A stretch of 64,000 bases of DNA, taken from assembly GCA_937907485.1 (NCBI GenBank), contig CALESR010000270.1:1-64000 (forward strand), in the 5' to 3' direction. Each line of letters begins with the position of its first letter. Positions within the stretch are counted from its first letter, which is position 1. Source of the stretch: an uncultured Paracoccaceae bacterium (lineage in GTDB: Bacteria > Pseudomonadota > Alphaproteobacteria > Rhodobacterales > Rhodobacteraceae). The position numbers were made by a program, and so were the translations under genes. A model generated the notes under the pieces. The model searched no databases, was not told the origin of the DNA, and worked only from the letters and a program-made list of their open reading frames with translations. Positions 52,046-62,298 of this stretch are shown here, piece after piece.

Positions 52046-54055
52046 TCAACCCGTGGCGATGCGCGGCCGACCCGAGGCTGTGGCGCGCAGGCGGATCTCG
52101 ATGAGCAGGCGTTGGCCTTCGACCTCGGCGCCGACGTCCTCGCGGACCAGTTCGAGGCGTGGTGCGGTGACTCCGGCGGCGCGGGCGCGGGACTCGGCGC
52201 GCGTTGTGAGGTCGGCACGCAGGGCGGCAACTGCGGCTTCGGCCTCGATGAAGCGTTGGGGACCGGCCTCGAGATGGGCGACGAAAAGGCCTGGCGTCGG
52301 GCTGGTGACCTGACCTTCGGCGCGCATCGACACCTGGCCCACCACCGCGCCAACCGCATTGGCGACACCGGCGAAGTCGGGCACGACCACGTCGCAGCCC
52401 AGCCGTTCGCCGACCGCGCCATACCAGCACCCGGCCGAAGCCCCCAGCGCGATCACCGGCACTCCCAACCGAGCCTGCAACTGCACGAGCGCGGGCGCCC
52501 GGTCCAGCGCGGCCCGCGTCAATGGGTGACGGGCGAGGATTTCCGAGGGCAGCGGCCAATCGCGTCCGTCCTCGGCAAAGGCGGCCTCGAGCAAGCAGGT
52601 GACGCTTTGGCGCGTGACCTGATCGGCGATGCGGCGCGCCATGCCCTCGGCGTCGGCGGCCAGCCTTTCGCCATTGCCACCGCGCTGCCGGGCCAGCAAG
52701 GTCAGGCCCTTGTGCGCCGCTGCACCGTCCCAGCCCGACTGACGCCCCAGCACATGCGCCGCATCCGAGGGGGTCGGCCCTGCCAGCAGCACCAGCCCAC
52801 GCTGCACCAGCCTTGTCAACGCCGGGCCCTCGATGCGGGCCCGGATCAGCGCGCTCAGCCGCGCGGGACCGGCCAGCAGTCGCTCGGCCAACGCGGCCTC
52901 GCGCGGCTCCAGCCCCCCGGGCAGGGTGGTGAACAGCGGCAAGGCAAAGCGCCAGCCCTCATCAGGCGCGGGGTCACGCCCCAACGCCTCGTCTAGCGCG
53001 CGGTGCACAAGGTCCGGGTGTTGCACTGCCAGCAGCGCCAGCGGCATTACTCGGCGCGGACCCAGTTGCAGATCGCCCTCCAATCCACCCAGCACCTGCA
53101 CCTCGCTGTCGCCTCCCAGACCCGAGGTGCGCATCGCCACCGCCTCGACCATCGTGCGCCATCCGCCAACCCGGGCCCCCTCGGGGTCGATGGCGGGTTT
53201 GCCGCCGCGCAGCAGGCAGACGTCGGTGGTGGTGCCGCCAATGTCCGACACCAGTGCATCCTGCAACCCGGTCAGCCAGGCGGCCCCGGCGATCGAGGCG
53301 GCGGGGCCGGACAGGATCGTTTCGATCGGCCGCTCGCGCACCAGGGCGGCGGAAACCAGCGCGCCGTCGCCTCGTACCACCATGAGCGGCGCTGATATCC
53401 CCAGAACCCGCATATGGCCCTCGCACGAGGTCACCAGCCGGTCGATCATTGACACCAGACGAGCGTTCAGCAACGCGGTCAACGCGCGTTTCGGCCCGTT
53501 CAACGCCGCCGACAGCTCATGCGAGCAGGTCACTGGCAGGCCGGTGCGCGCGCGGATCAGCGCGCGGGCGGCGATTTCATGGGCGGGGTTGCGGGTGGCG
53601 AATTGCCCGGCGACCGCGATGGCGGCGATGCCTTGGGGCAGGGCGGCGATCCCGGCCTCGAGCGCTGCAAGGTCAAGCGGCATCGCCTCGGTTCCGGCAT
53701 GGCCATGGCCACCGGCAACGTCGATCAAGGGGTCGCTGCCCAGCGCCTCGGCGAGGCCCGCCCGGCTGCGCTCACCCCGATCAAAGCCGATCAACACCAG
53801 CGCTGCGCGGGTGCCCTGACCCTCGACCAGCGCGTTGGTGGCCAACGTCGTCGACAATGAGACCAGCGCCACATCGCCCGGCGCCACCCAAGGCGCGCGC
53901 GCCAGCACCGCGTCGATTGCGCCGCCGATCCCCACGGACAAATCCGGGCGCGAAGTCAGCGCCTTGGCTTGGGCCAGCACCTTTTGCGACGCATCGTCCA
54001 GCAAGACCGCGTCGGTAAATGTTCCGCCGGTGTCGATGCCCAGAAAAATCGCCAT
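52046..54055 (-). CDS. Hydantoinase/oxoprolinase family protein (HyuA-like subunit)
   Basis: 669 residues, the normal size of the A subunit of ATP-dependent N-methylhydantoinases, 5-oxoprolinases and acetone carboxylases. The sugar-kinase/actin-like fold is marked by FLGIDTGGTFTDAVLLDD at the N-terminus, LSTTLATNALVEGQG, and VSDIGGTTTDVCLLRGG in the middle. The C-terminal half has GVPVIALGASAGCWYGAVGE. The partner HyuB subunit is not adjacent, so this is a lone A subunit whose substrate cannot be assigned. Reads away from the sensor kinase with a 265-base gap in which I see no gene. Confidence 0.85.
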   Translation of the reverse strand: MAIFLGIDTGGTFTDAVLLDDASQKVLAQAKALTSRPDLSVGIGGAIDAVLARAPWVAPGDVALVSLSTTLATNALVEGQGTRAALVLIGFDRGERSRAGLAEALGSDPLIDVAGGHGHAGTEAMPLDLAALEAGIAALPQGIAAIAVAGQFATRNPAHEIAARALIRARTGLPVTCSHELSAALNGPKRALTALLNARLVSMIDRLVTSCEGHMRVLGISAPLMVVRGDGALVSAALVRERPIETILSGPAASIAGAAWLTGLQDALVSDIGGTTTDVCLLRGGKPAIDPEGARVGGWRTMVEAVAMRTSGLGGDSEVQVLGGLEGDLQLGPRRVMPLALLAVQHPDLVHRALDEALGRDPAPDEGWRFALPLFTTLPGGLEPREAALAERLLAGPARLSALIRARIEGPALTRLVQRGLVLLAGPTPSDAAHVLGRQSGWDGAAAHKGLTLLARQRGGNGERLAADAEGMARRIADQVTRQSVTCLLEAAFAEDGRDWPLPSEILARHPLTRAALDRAPALVQLQARLGVPVIALGASAGCWYGAVGERLGCDVVVPDFAGVANAVGAVVGQVSMRAEGQVTSPTPGLFVAHLEAGPQRFIEAEAAVAALRADLTTRAESRARAAGVTAPRLELVREDVGAEVEGQRLLIEIRLRATASGRPRIATG

Positions 54056-54320
54056 GCTTGCCCCCTGTTTCGCCCGGCAGAGCTAGGCCGTGGCCGGGAT
54101 AAAGGAAAGGGGGGAAGGCCGGATTGTCGGCAGGCGACGAGCGGATACAACCGCTGATATGACGCGGGTCACAAGAGCTGCCTCGGGCCGCTGCGCGAGG
54201 TACCGCTTTGCCGGGCGGTCAAGCGCCGAGGCGCGAACCATTTGGGCCGGACATCGCCGAATTCTCTGGCCAATCGCGATGGGGCCGCCCTTCAGCGCCT
54301 GTGCTCACTGGACTTTGGCG

Positions 54321-57300
54321 TCAGCCCGTCTCCGGTTTGCCGCACCGGGCGGCGATAACGCGCAATGCGCCTAACAAGGCCTCCTTGCGAAAGGGTTTGG
54401 CGACATGGCCGTCAAAACCCGCAGCCGTATAGGTTTCCACCTGATGCTGCATCGCGTTCGCGGTCACCGCCAGTGCCGGTGTCCGCGGCGCTCCGGCGGC
54501 CAACTCGGCTGTGCGAATCCGGGTCAGGGCCTCGAGCCCGTCGAGGCCTGGCATCGAGATGTCGAGCAGCAAACCGTCAAATCCGCCGGGTGTGAAGAGG
54601 TCACAGGCGGCGTGCCCGTCTTCGGCCAGCGTGACAAGGGCGCCAACGCTGCTCAGCATCGTTTGCAGGATGCGCCGGTTGGTCAGGTTGTCGTCAGCCA
54701 CCAAGAGCCGCAACCCGGCGATCCGGTCCGATGTGATACCCTCGACCACCTGCGATGGCGGCGCCTCCTTGCCTCCGACCGGTGGCGCGGGCAACTGCAG
54801 GATAACGCGGGTTCCTTGACCTTCGAGGCTTTCGATCGAGATCGTGCCGCCCATCAGCGAGACCAGCTTGCGGGTGATCGATAGGCCAAGACCGGTGCCG
54901 CCAAAGCGCCGGGCCGTTGAACTTTCGGCCTGTTCGAATTCGTCAAAGACGCGGGCCAGTTGCTCGGGGCTCATGCCGATGCCAGTGTCGGCGATCTCGA
55001 TACGCAACAGGCTGTCGCCGGGTTCGGCGGCCAGCGTCATCGTCACCGATCCGCTTGCCGTGAACTTGATGGCATTGCCGACCAGGTTGGTCAGGATCTG
55101 CAATAAGCGGTTGGCGTCGCCGCGTCGCGGCAGTTCGAGAGCGGGCGGGATCGGCACGGTGAGGGTCAGGCCCGCTGCCGTGGCGCGAGGCTGGAACAGC
55201 GCCCTGACCCTGCGGAGAACCTCGGCTGGCACGAAAGGCTGTGACTCGACGATCATCTTTCCGGCCTCGATCTTGGCCAGGTCGAGAATGTCGTTGAGGA
55301 TGGTCAGCAACCCTTCGCCTGAGACGCGGATCGTGTCGATCATGTCGCGCTGGCGCGGTGAGACTGGGGTTTCTCCCAGCAATTCGGCCATGCCCAGAAC
55401 CCCTGTGAGCGGTGTACGCAGTTCGTGGCTCATATTGGCGAGGAAACGCGATTTTGCTTCGCTGGCGGCCTCGGCGCGTTCGGTCGCGGCGATCAGCGCG
55501 CTGACATTCGACCCGGTTCCGCGATAGCCGCAAAAGGTGCCGGCGTCATCAAAGAAGGGGGCGCCGCTGACGCGCAGCCAGACTGGTGACCGCTGGTCGG
55601 TGGGCGGCAGTTTCAGCAGCAGGCCCGTCAGGGTCGCGCGGTTTTCAACCAGCACGCCCAGTGCCCGCCAATCGATCCCGAGACCGGCGATGCCGGAGGC
55701 GGGATCCAGCCGGTCCAGCCGTTGACCGATCAGCGGGGCAACGGCGATGCCGGTCGTGCGTTCGAACCCTGAGGTCAAGTGGCGCAGCAGGTTGCCGGGC
55801 GAGACCTCCCAGAACCACTCGTCGCTGACCGCGGCGATATCGGCATAGCGTTGCTCGGACGCGCGCTGCGCGGAGAGAGCCTCTTCGAGCGCCTGTTTCG
55901 CCGCCTCCAGGGCGAATTCGCGTTCCTTGCGTTCGGTGATGTCGATGTGCAGGCCACTTTCCTCGGCAGCGACGCCGGGGGCGGCCCAACGCTGGACGCG
56001 CGACTGCGACATGATCCAGATGTAGTGGCCGTCGCGATGGCGCATGCGAAACTCGTTCGCGATGACGTCGCGGTCGGTGCCGAACAATTCCGAGACGCCG
56101 TTGCGCAGGGCGTCGATATCGTCCGGATGGACCAACGCGTCGAATTTTTCATGCGTCCACGGGTGCAGTTCGGCCAGCCGGTAGCCCAGCATCGCGGCAT
56201 ATTGCTCGTCGATGACGACCTTGCCCAATACTGAATCCAGTTGCCAGGTGCCGACCGAGGACGCCTCGAGGATGGCGCGCATCCGGCCTTCGGTCTCGCG
56301 CCGGTCGGTGACGTCGATGCCGATGCCGCTGATCGTCAGCGGGGTGCCGGCCGCATCCGTCGCGCTGACCTTGCCCCGTGCGAGGATATGCACCCAGTGT
56401 CCCAGCGCGTGGCGCAGGCGGAATTCGACCTCTATGCTGGCCTTGGTGCCGTGACGCAAAGCCCGCATCTGGATCACCAGTGCAAGATGGTCGGCCGGGT
56501 GAATCAGGTCCTCCCACATCTCGCGCGTGAGGTTGCCGCCGTCGTCCGAAGGCAGGCCCAGCATGTCAAGCCAGGCACCGTTGTAAACCGTGGTGCCGCT
56601 CTGGCTGTCGAATTCCCAGATTCCCAGCCGAGCCGCCGCGATGACGTCGTTCAGCCGCGCCTCGGCCGAGCGGATTTCGGTGATGTCGATGCGCAGTCCA
56701 ACATGGCCCCCTTCGGGGGTCTTGCTGGTCAACGAACGGATCACCCGGCCGTCGGCAAGGCGCAATTCGGTGCTGTGAACCGTCTGGCGGTGCTGGGCGA
56801 GGCGGTCGGCCAGCCAAGCCTCTTCCTGGCCGATGGCGTCGAGGAATTGCCCGCGGTTGAGTTGGCTGCGCAGGATTTCCTCGAACCGCACTCCGGGCAC
56901 GATAAGATCGCTCGAAGCCGGGAAATAGGCGCGGTAATGCTCGTTGCAGAGCACCAGACGGTCTTCGGCATCGAAGTAGACAAAGCCGTCGGGCAGCGCC
57001 TCGATGGCGGCATAGAGCCGGGCATGGGCGCGTTCGGCAGCGCGCGCCATGTCTTCAAGCGCGGCCTCATGACGCTTGAGCGCGGTGATGTCGGATTCAA
57101 GGATGGTGAAGCCGCCTGGCCCGTTGTCGGTCGTTGACATCGGCTGGATGCTGACATCGACCCAGATCTGCTGCCCGTGGCGGTCTGTCTTGGCAACGTC
57201 TATGCGCAGGGGGCGGCGTTCGGCAAAGGCGCTGCCAATGGCAGTCAGAACCTCGGGCGCAATGCCGGGATCGTGCAATTCCCAGATGGGGCGGCCGCGC

Positions 57301-58361
57301 AGCGCCTCGAGCGGTTGGCCGGCGTTGTCTTCGACCACCTTGTTCGCCCAGACAACGCGGCAGTCGGCGTCGAGCACCAACGCCTGACTGGTCATGCCAC
57401 GCGTGACCGCGTCCAACATGGCAATTTCGGCGGCGCGCTGATGATCCTCGGTTATGTCGCGGATGCGAAAGACAAAACCGGTGCAGCCCTGCCGACCCAT
57501 GCGGCGCGCAATTGTGGTTTGATACCAGGTGTCGCCGCGTTCATGGGCGATCTTGTAGGGCTGCAGTTCAACGGTGCCCTCCCGCAGCGCCTGCGCCATT
57601 CCTTCGCGTTGCAGGCGGGCGATATCGGCTGGGAGCGTGTCTTCGAGCGTGCCGCCGAGGATCTGGTCGGTTGGCCCGGCGAGCAGATGCGGTGCCGAGC
57701 AATGCAGGTCGATGCAGCGCCCCTCGAGGTCAATTTCCAGCACCAGTTCTGGCATCGCAGACAGCGTGGCGCGCAGCCGTTCCTCGACGTCGCTGGCGCC
57801 GGAATGGTCGCCCAGAAGCGGAGCGATCGCCCCGGCCAATCCGTCGATCAGGTGGCGCAATATGCCAAGGATGCGCGGCGTGTGCCGGGGATGGCCGTGC
57901 GCCGCGGCAAAGCCCAGCACACCAATGCGCTGGCCCTCACGCCCAAGAGGCAGGGCGAATCCGCCGTTCATGCCGAGGGACTCGAGCATTTCGCGAGTCA
58001 CAGGGCATGGGCCTGCGGCGTCGAACACCAGCGGGTCGGTGCCGGGATTGGCCGCAGCCAGCCGTGCCAGCACCGCAGGCGCGCGGGGCGCCAGCCCGAC
58101 GCGGCACCACTGGCGGTGCAACCGGTCATGCGTTTCGCTGTTCACCAAAAGCCAGGCGCAATCGGCTTCGAGGATCAGACCCAGACGTTCGAGCAGTTGA
58201 TCGACCAGCGCACCCAGTCGATGCGCCGGGGTCTGCGGCAGCCGTGCAAGGCCGCCGAGAACGACCTCGGTCACCGCCTCGGCGGTGTGATGGGGGCTGG
58301 GTTCGTGACGGCTGCCGTCGTCCATCCGGGGGCTTTCGCAGAATGCGTCAGGGTCGAGCAT
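54321..58361 (-). CDS. Large hybrid sensor histidine kinase (GAF, multiple PAS, HisKA, HATPase, REC)
   Basis: 1346-residue soluble hybrid kinase with no membrane helix. A GAF-like N-terminal part (about 25-190) is followed by a string of about six PAS/PAC units (about 195-960), including ISGIGIDVTDRRETE and ESGLHIDITERKERE links. The H-box FLANMSHELRTPLTG gives phosphoacceptor His979; the HATPase domain (about 1075-1195) has LTNLVGNAIKF and GGTGLGLSITRKLV; the receiver (about 1215-1335) has VADDNLTNRR and phosphoacceptor Asp1267 in LLLDISMPGLDG. A second start at 58325 is possible. No response regulator or phosphotransfer gene adjoins it. Confidence 0.92.
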   Translation of the reverse strand: MLDPDAFCESPRMDDGSRHEPSPHHTAEAVTEVVLGGLARLPQTPAHRLGALVDQLLERLGLILEADCAWLLVNSETHDRLHRQWCRVGLAPRAPAVLARLAAANPGTDPLVFDAAGPCPVTREMLESLGMNGGFALPLGREGQRIGVLGFAAAHGHPRHTPRILGILRHLIDGLAGAIAPLLGDHSGASDVEERLRATLSAMPELVLEIDLEGRCIDLHCSAPHLLAGPTDQILGGTLEDTLPADIARLQREGMAQALREGTVELQPYKIAHERGDTWYQTTIARRMGRQGCTGFVFRIRDITEDHQRAAEIAMLDAVTRGMTSQALVLDADCRVVWANKVVEDNAGQPLEALRGRPIWELHDPGIAPEVLTAIGSAFAERRPLRIDVAKTDRHGQQIWVDVSIQPMSTTDNGPGGFTILESDITALKRHEAALEDMARAAERAHARLYAAIEALPDGFVYFDAEDRLVLCNEHYRAYFPASSDLIVPGVRFEEILRSQLNRGQFLDAIGQEEAWLADRLAQHRQTVHSTELRLADGRVIRSLTSKTPEGGHVGLRIDITEIRSAEARLNDVIAAARLGIWEFDSQSGTTVYNGAWLDMLGLPSDDGGNLTREMWEDLIHPADHLALVIQMRALRHGTKASIEVEFRLRHALGHWVHILARGKVSATDAAGTPLTISGIGIDVTDRRETEGRMRAILEASSVGTWQLDSVLGKVVIDEQYAAMLGYRLAELHPWTHEKFDALVHPDDIDALRNGVSELFGTDRDVIANEFRMRHRDGHYIWIMSQSRVQRWAAPGVAAEESGLHIDITERKEREFALEAAKQALEEALSAQRASEQRYADIAAVSDEWFWEVSPGNLLRHLTSGFERTTGIAVAPLIGQRLDRLDPASGIAGLGIDWRALGVLVENRATLTGLLLKLPPTDQRSPVWLRVSGAPFFDDAGTFCGYRGTGSNVSALIAATERAEAASEAKSRFLANMSHELRTPLTGVLGMAELLGETPVSPRQRDMIDTIRVSGEGLLTILNDILDLAKIEAGKMIVESQPFVPAEVLRRVRALFQPRATAAGLTLTVPIPPALELPRRGDANRLLQILTNLVGNAIKFTASGSVTMTLAAEPGDSLLRIEIADTGIGMSPEQLARVFDEFEQAESSTARRFGGTGLGLSITRKLVSLMGGTISIESLEGQGTRVILQLPAPPVGGKEAPPSQVVEGITSDRIAGLRLLVADDNLTNRRILQTMLSSVGALVTLAEDGHAACDLFTPGGFDGLLLDISMPGLDGLEALTRIRTAELAAGAPRTPALAVTANAMQHQVETYTAAGFDGHVAKPFRKEALLGALRVIAARCGKPETG

Positions 58362-58476
58362 AGCAGTCAGCGCAACCGCAAACAGCTTGAAAAACGGTTA
58401 ACAGTCGCTCAAAGACACCCACTTGTCGGTCGATTGCTGCCGGGCCATGCTGGGGCACCCTGGTTTCGAGGTTCCG

Positions 58477-59340
58477 ATGCCGCATTCTGCCAACACCCCA
58501 ACCGATGCCCCTGTCGACGCCCGGGCTCGTCGCGCGATTGCACCGGTGATCTGCTATCCGGTCGGCTCGCTGCCGCAGCCTGACATGGCGCGGATCAGCG
58601 CCGCCCGCGCGCGGACCCGACCGGGTGCGCGCACCCTCGTCCCGCCGCGTGAAGGCGCGGCCTTCCGCGTGTCTGCCGGGTCGTTCTTTCGCATCACCTG
58701 CCCGGAGGGTGCTCAAGTCGGCGATCTCAATCTTTTCAATGCGGCCAATCCGGACGAGCGCTTCTTTTCCGGCAAGACCCGCGCACTGCATGGCACACAT
58801 CTGAAGGTTGGCCAGCGGATGTGGTCAGGGTTTCCCTATCTGCGGCCGATGGCGACGATGGTCGCCGACACGCTGGCCTGGTATGGCACCGATCCCCACG
58901 GCGGCCGGGTCCATGACGTGATCGGCACGCGTTGCGATCCCTATACGCATTGGCTGCTGTCGGGCGGTCAGATGTATCACCATTGCTGCCACTCCAACCT
59001 GACCCGTGCTTTGGCCGCGGAAGGGGTCGAGGGTGCCGAGAGGCTGGTGCATGACGTGCTCAATGTCTTCATGTGCACCGGCTTCACTGCCGATACCGGG
59101 CAGTATTTCATGAAGGCCAGTCCGGTGCGCTCCGGGGATTATCTGGAGTTTTTCGCCGAGATCGACCTGTTGGGCGTGCTGTCAGCCTGTCCGGGGGGCG
59201 ATTGCGGGTCCGAGCATTCCTCGGACGCGGCGCCGTGCCACCCATTGTTGGTCGAGGTGTTCGAAACCGATACGGCCGCGCTGGAAGGCTGGTGGCAAGC
59301 GCCGACTGTGAACGGGTATGACCGCAGCCACGGGGCCTGA
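58477..59340 (+). CDS. DUF1989 / urea carboxylase-associated family protein
   Basis: 287 residues from ATG 58477, which has GAGG five bases upstream. The family hallmarks are FFRITCPEGAQVGDLNLFNA, THLKVGQRMWSGFPYLRPMA, the Cys/His cluster MYHHCCHSNLTRAL and FMCTGFTADTGQYFMKAS, ending PGGDCGSEHSSDAAPCHPLL. Such proteins accompany urea carboxylase or amine-metabolism genes; their activity is not settled, although some act as aminomethyltransferase-like or guanidine-related enzymes. Conserved Cys and His suggest a metal site. The next two genes, an aminotransferase and a glutamine-synthetase-like ligase, imply nitrogen-compound metabolism. Confidence 0.82.
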   Translation: MPHSANTPTDAPVDARARRAIAPVICYPVGSLPQPDMARISAARARTRPGARTLVPPREGAAFRVSAGSFFRITCPEGAQVGDLNLFNAANPDERFFSGKTRALHGTHLKVGQRMWSGFPYLRPMATMVADTLAWYGTDPHGGRVHDVIGTRCDPYTHWLLSGGQMYHHCCHSNLTRALAAEGVEGAERLVHDVLNVFMCTGFTADTGQYFMKASPVRSGDYLEFFAEIDLLGVLSACPGGDCGSEHSSDAAPCHPLLVEVFETDTAALEGWWQAPTVNGYDRSHGA

Positions 59341-59453
59341 TCGCCTGGGGCCTGAGGCCGCAAGCCGTGTGTTTCGGCATGACAAAGGGGTGCGGGGGAC
59401 TTGGCTTTCCCGATGGGTCGGAATATGATCAAATTATGTGACCAGGAGCCCCC

Positions 59454-60839
59454 ATGCCCGTTGATGCCCCCGAACCCGATCACCGGATTGCAGGCGTAAG
59501 CGCCGCGCGACTGGCGGCGTTTTCCACCCGCGAGGCGGCGCGTTTCACGCAGACAAGGGTCAAGACCCGCGCCTTGCTGGATCAGGGCGAGGCCGCTTGG
59601 CTGTCGGGCGTGCCAATGCACTGGATGCGCGACTGGCCCTCACCTTGGCCTCTGGTGATGGCTTCGGCGCGCGGTGCGCGACTGACGGATGCCGATGGCT
59701 ATGAGATCGACGATTTCTGTCTGGGCGATACCGGTTCGATGTTCGGCCATTCGCCGGCCCCGGTGGCGCGTGCAATCAAGGCGCAGGCCGGGCGCGGACT
59801 GACGGGCATGTTGCCCTCGAAAGCAGCGCTGCGGGTCGGGCCCTTGCTGCGGGCGACCTTTGGGCCGCTGGTCTGGCAGGTCGCCACCACCGCAACCGAC
59901 GCCAACCGCTTTGCCCTACGGGTAGCGCGGGCGGTGACCGGGCGGCCGAAGGTGTTGGTGTTCAACGGCTGCTACCACGGCACGGTCGATGAGACGATGG
60001 TGACGCTGGAAGGTGGGCGAACGGTCAACCGGCCCGGCCTGTTGGGGCAATTCGCCGACCTGAGCCTTGGCGCGGTCTGTGTCGAGTTCAACGATCTGGC
60101 CGGGGTTGAGGCGGCTTTGGCGCAAGGCGATGTCGCCGCCGTGCTGACCGAGCCGGTGATGACCAATTCCTGCATGGTCCTGCCCGATCCGGGGTTTCAC
60201 GCGGGGCTGCGCAGCCTGACCCGGGCACATGGTGCGCTGCTCATCATCGATGAGACGCATACGATTTCGTCAGGGCTGGGTGGCTATACGCGGGTGCATG
60301 GTCTGGACCCCGACATGTTCGTTGTCGGCAAATGTGTCGCGGGCGGGGTGGCGACAGCGCTCTGGGGGATGACCGAGGCGGTTGCCGAGCGGTATACCGT
60401 GGTCAATGCCGGGCGCGCCTCGGGGCATTCGGGGATGGGGACGACGCTGTCGGCCAATCCTCTGCAGTTTGCCGCGCTCGAGGCGACCTTGGCCGAAGTG
60501 ATGACGCCCGGCCATTACGCCCACATGGAACGGGGCGCCGCGCGGTTGGAGGCCGGTCTTGCACAGGTGATCGCCGCTCATGGCCTGCCGTGGCATGTGG
60601 TGCGCGTGGGTGCGCGGGTCGAATTCATCTGTGCGCCGGGGCCCTTGAAAAACGGCGCCGAAGCGGCGCGGGCGCATCAGCCGCAGGTCGAGGCGGCGCT
60701 GCATCTGGGACTGCTCAATCGCGGCTGCCTGATCGCGCCTTTTCACAATATGATTCTGGTCAGCCCAAAGACGCGAAAGCGCCAGATCGACCGGCTGATC
60801 GCGGCCTTTGACGAAATCCTCACCGAGTTGATGCGATGA
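59454..60839 (+). CDS. Class III PLP-dependent aminotransferase
   Basis: 461 residues. ARLTDADGYEIDDFCLGDTG opens the fold; GHSPAPVARAIKA, KVLVFNGCYHGTVDETMV, LLIIDETHTISSGLGG (cofactor Asp) and MFVVGKCVAGGVATALW (Schiff-base Lys) mark the fold type I, class III group. The order resembles glutamate-1-semialdehyde aminomutase-like and omega-amino acid aminotransferases. It starts 113 bases after the DUF1989 gene and overlaps the ligase gene by ATGA, so the two latter enzymes probably act in sequence. Confidence 0.85.
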   Translation: MPVDAPEPDHRIAGVSAARLAAFSTREAARFTQTRVKTRALLDQGEAAWLSGVPMHWMRDWPSPWPLVMASARGARLTDADGYEIDDFCLGDTGSMFGHSPAPVARAIKAQAGRGLTGMLPSKAALRVGPLLRATFGPLVWQVATTATDANRFALRVARAVTGRPKVLVFNGCYHGTVDETMVTLEGGRTVNRPGLLGQFADLSLGAVCVEFNDLAGVEAALAQGDVAAVLTEPVMTNSCMVLPDPGFHAGLRSLTRAHGALLIIDETHTISSGLGGYTRVHGLDPDMFVVGKCVAGGVATALWGMTEAVAERYTVVNAGRASGHSGMGTTLSANPLQFAALEATLAEVMTPGHYAHMERGAARLEAGLAQVIAAHGLPWHVVRVGARVEFICAPGPLKNGAEAARAHQPQVEAALHLGLLNRGCLIAPFHNMILVSPKTRKRQIDRLIAAFDEILTELMR

Positions 60840-62224
60840 CCGACACCTGCCCCTCAGGCGCCACCAAGGCCGAGGCCGAGGCCTTTCTGGCCGCACATCC
60901 CGATATTCAGGCGATCGATATCTTGCTGCACGATTCCAACGGGATCGGGCGCGGCAAGATCATCCGGCGCCACGAATTGTTGAGCATTTTCGAGGGCGGA
61001 CGGCATCTGCCGATCTCGATCCTTGGTCTCGATATTCTGGGTGAGGATGTGCACGAGACCGGCCTGATCTGGGACGCGGGCGACGGCGACCTACGGGCTT
61101 GGCCGGTGCCTGGCACGCTGAAGGCGCAGCACGGCACCGACCCCGCGCGGGCCGAGATGTTTCTCGGGCAATACCATCTGGACGGCACGCCGATGCTTTC
61201 CGACCCGCGCCACGCGCTGGCCCGGCAAAAGGACGCTCTGGCGGCGATGGGGCTTTTTCCGTCAGCGGCGTTCGAACTGGAGTTTTTCCTCCTTGATCCC
61301 GAGCGCGACGCCCTAGGCCGGGTGCAGCCCGCCCGAGACGTGCTGGACGGACGGTTTTCCAACAAGACCGAAGTTTATTCCGTCGATCAGTTGATCGGCA
61401 TGCAGCCCTTGTTCGACGATATCTATGCGGGCGCGGCCAAGGCCGACATCACGGCGGAAACGCTGATTTCGGAATATGCGCCGGGGCAGTATGAATTGAC
61501 CCTGCGCTACCGCGCCGATGTGTTGACGGCGGCCGATGATCTGGTGCGCCTGAAGCGCATTGTGCGGGCGCAGGCGCGCAGGCATGGCGTGGTGGCCTGT
61601 TTCATGGCCAAGCCGATCGCGGATTACGCGGGTTCTGGGATGCATCTGCATGTGTCCTTGCAGGATGCCGAGGGGCGCAACGTGTTCTCCGAAGCGCCGG
61701 GGGCTGGCTGGACCGACACCCTGCGGCATGCCATCGGTGGGATGATCCAGACGATGGGCGAGTCGATGTTGGTTTTCGCCCCCCACGCCAATTCCTGGCG
61801 GCGGTTCGCCAATCAGTCCTATGCGCCGGTTTCGCCCACCTGGGGCGTGAACAACCGCTCGGTCGCGCTGCGCATTCCCGCCGGCGATGTTCGGGCGCGG
61901 CGGATCGAGCACCGCCCGGCGGGGGTGGATGCCAACCCTTATCTGGTGGCGGCGACCGTCCTCGCGGCGCTGCGTAAGGGCATTGTCGAACACATCGACC
62001 CCGGCCCTGAAACGACCGGCAACGGCTATGACGCCGGGGCTGGGGCAGGGATCCCGCGCGACTGGCGCTCGGCCATCGAGGCTGCAACGGGCTCGGCGTT
62101 CCTCAAGGACGCCCTTGGCGACGAGATGCACCGGACGTTTTGCGCGGTCAAGGCGGCGGAATATGCCCGCGTGGCGCGCACGATTCCGGATGTGGACTTC
62201 GATCTCTATCTGCATAGGGTGTGA
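60836..62224 (+). CDS. Glutamine synthetase-family ligase (gamma-glutamyl-amine type)
   Basis: 462 residues. IDILLHDSNGIGRGKIIRRH and LDILGEDVHETGLIWDAGDG are typical of the PuuA/GlnA3-4 subgroup rather than true GlnA. The catalytic domain has FELEFFLLDPERDALG, YEVY-type region EYAPGQYELTLRYR, CFMAKPIADYAGSGMHLHVS and WRRFANQSYAPVSPTWGVNN, with metal-binding Glu and His residues present and no adenylylation-loop tyrosine that I can identify. Expected chemistry is ATP-dependent ligation of glutamate to an amine. Coupled to the aminotransferase by ATGA. Confidence 0.85.
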   Translation: MTDTCPSGATKAEAEAFLAAHPDIQAIDILLHDSNGIGRGKIIRRHELLSIFEGGRHLPISILGLDILGEDVHETGLIWDAGDGDLRAWPVPGTLKAQHGTDPARAEMFLGQYHLDGTPMLSDPRHALARQKDALAAMGLFPSAAFELEFFLLDPERDALGRVQPARDVLDGRFSNKTEVYSVDQLIGMQPLFDDIYAGAAKADITAETLISEYAPGQYELTLRYRADVLTAADDLVRLKRIVRAQARRHGVVACFMAKPIADYAGSGMHLHVSLQDAEGRNVFSEAPGAGWTDTLRHAIGGMIQTMGESMLVFAPHANSWRRFANQSYAPVSPTWGVNNRSVALRIPAGDVRARRIEHRPAGVDANPYLVAATVLAALRKGIVEHIDPGPETTGNGYDAGAGAGIPRDWRSAIEAATGSAFLKDALGDEMHRTFCAVKAAEYARVARTIPDVDFDLYLHRV

Positions 62225-62298
62225 GGCTTGGGGAGGCTGCCAGTCCCCTACCGGGGCGCGGCCGGATTGGGAAACCCATGCAGATCAGGGTGGCAAAG

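Noticed and set aside
58399..58413. Second TTAA-N7-TCAA CtrA-like site between the sensor kinase and the DUF1989 gene
   Set aside because: One mismatch to a degenerate consensus and no known CtrA link for these genes; expected by chance.
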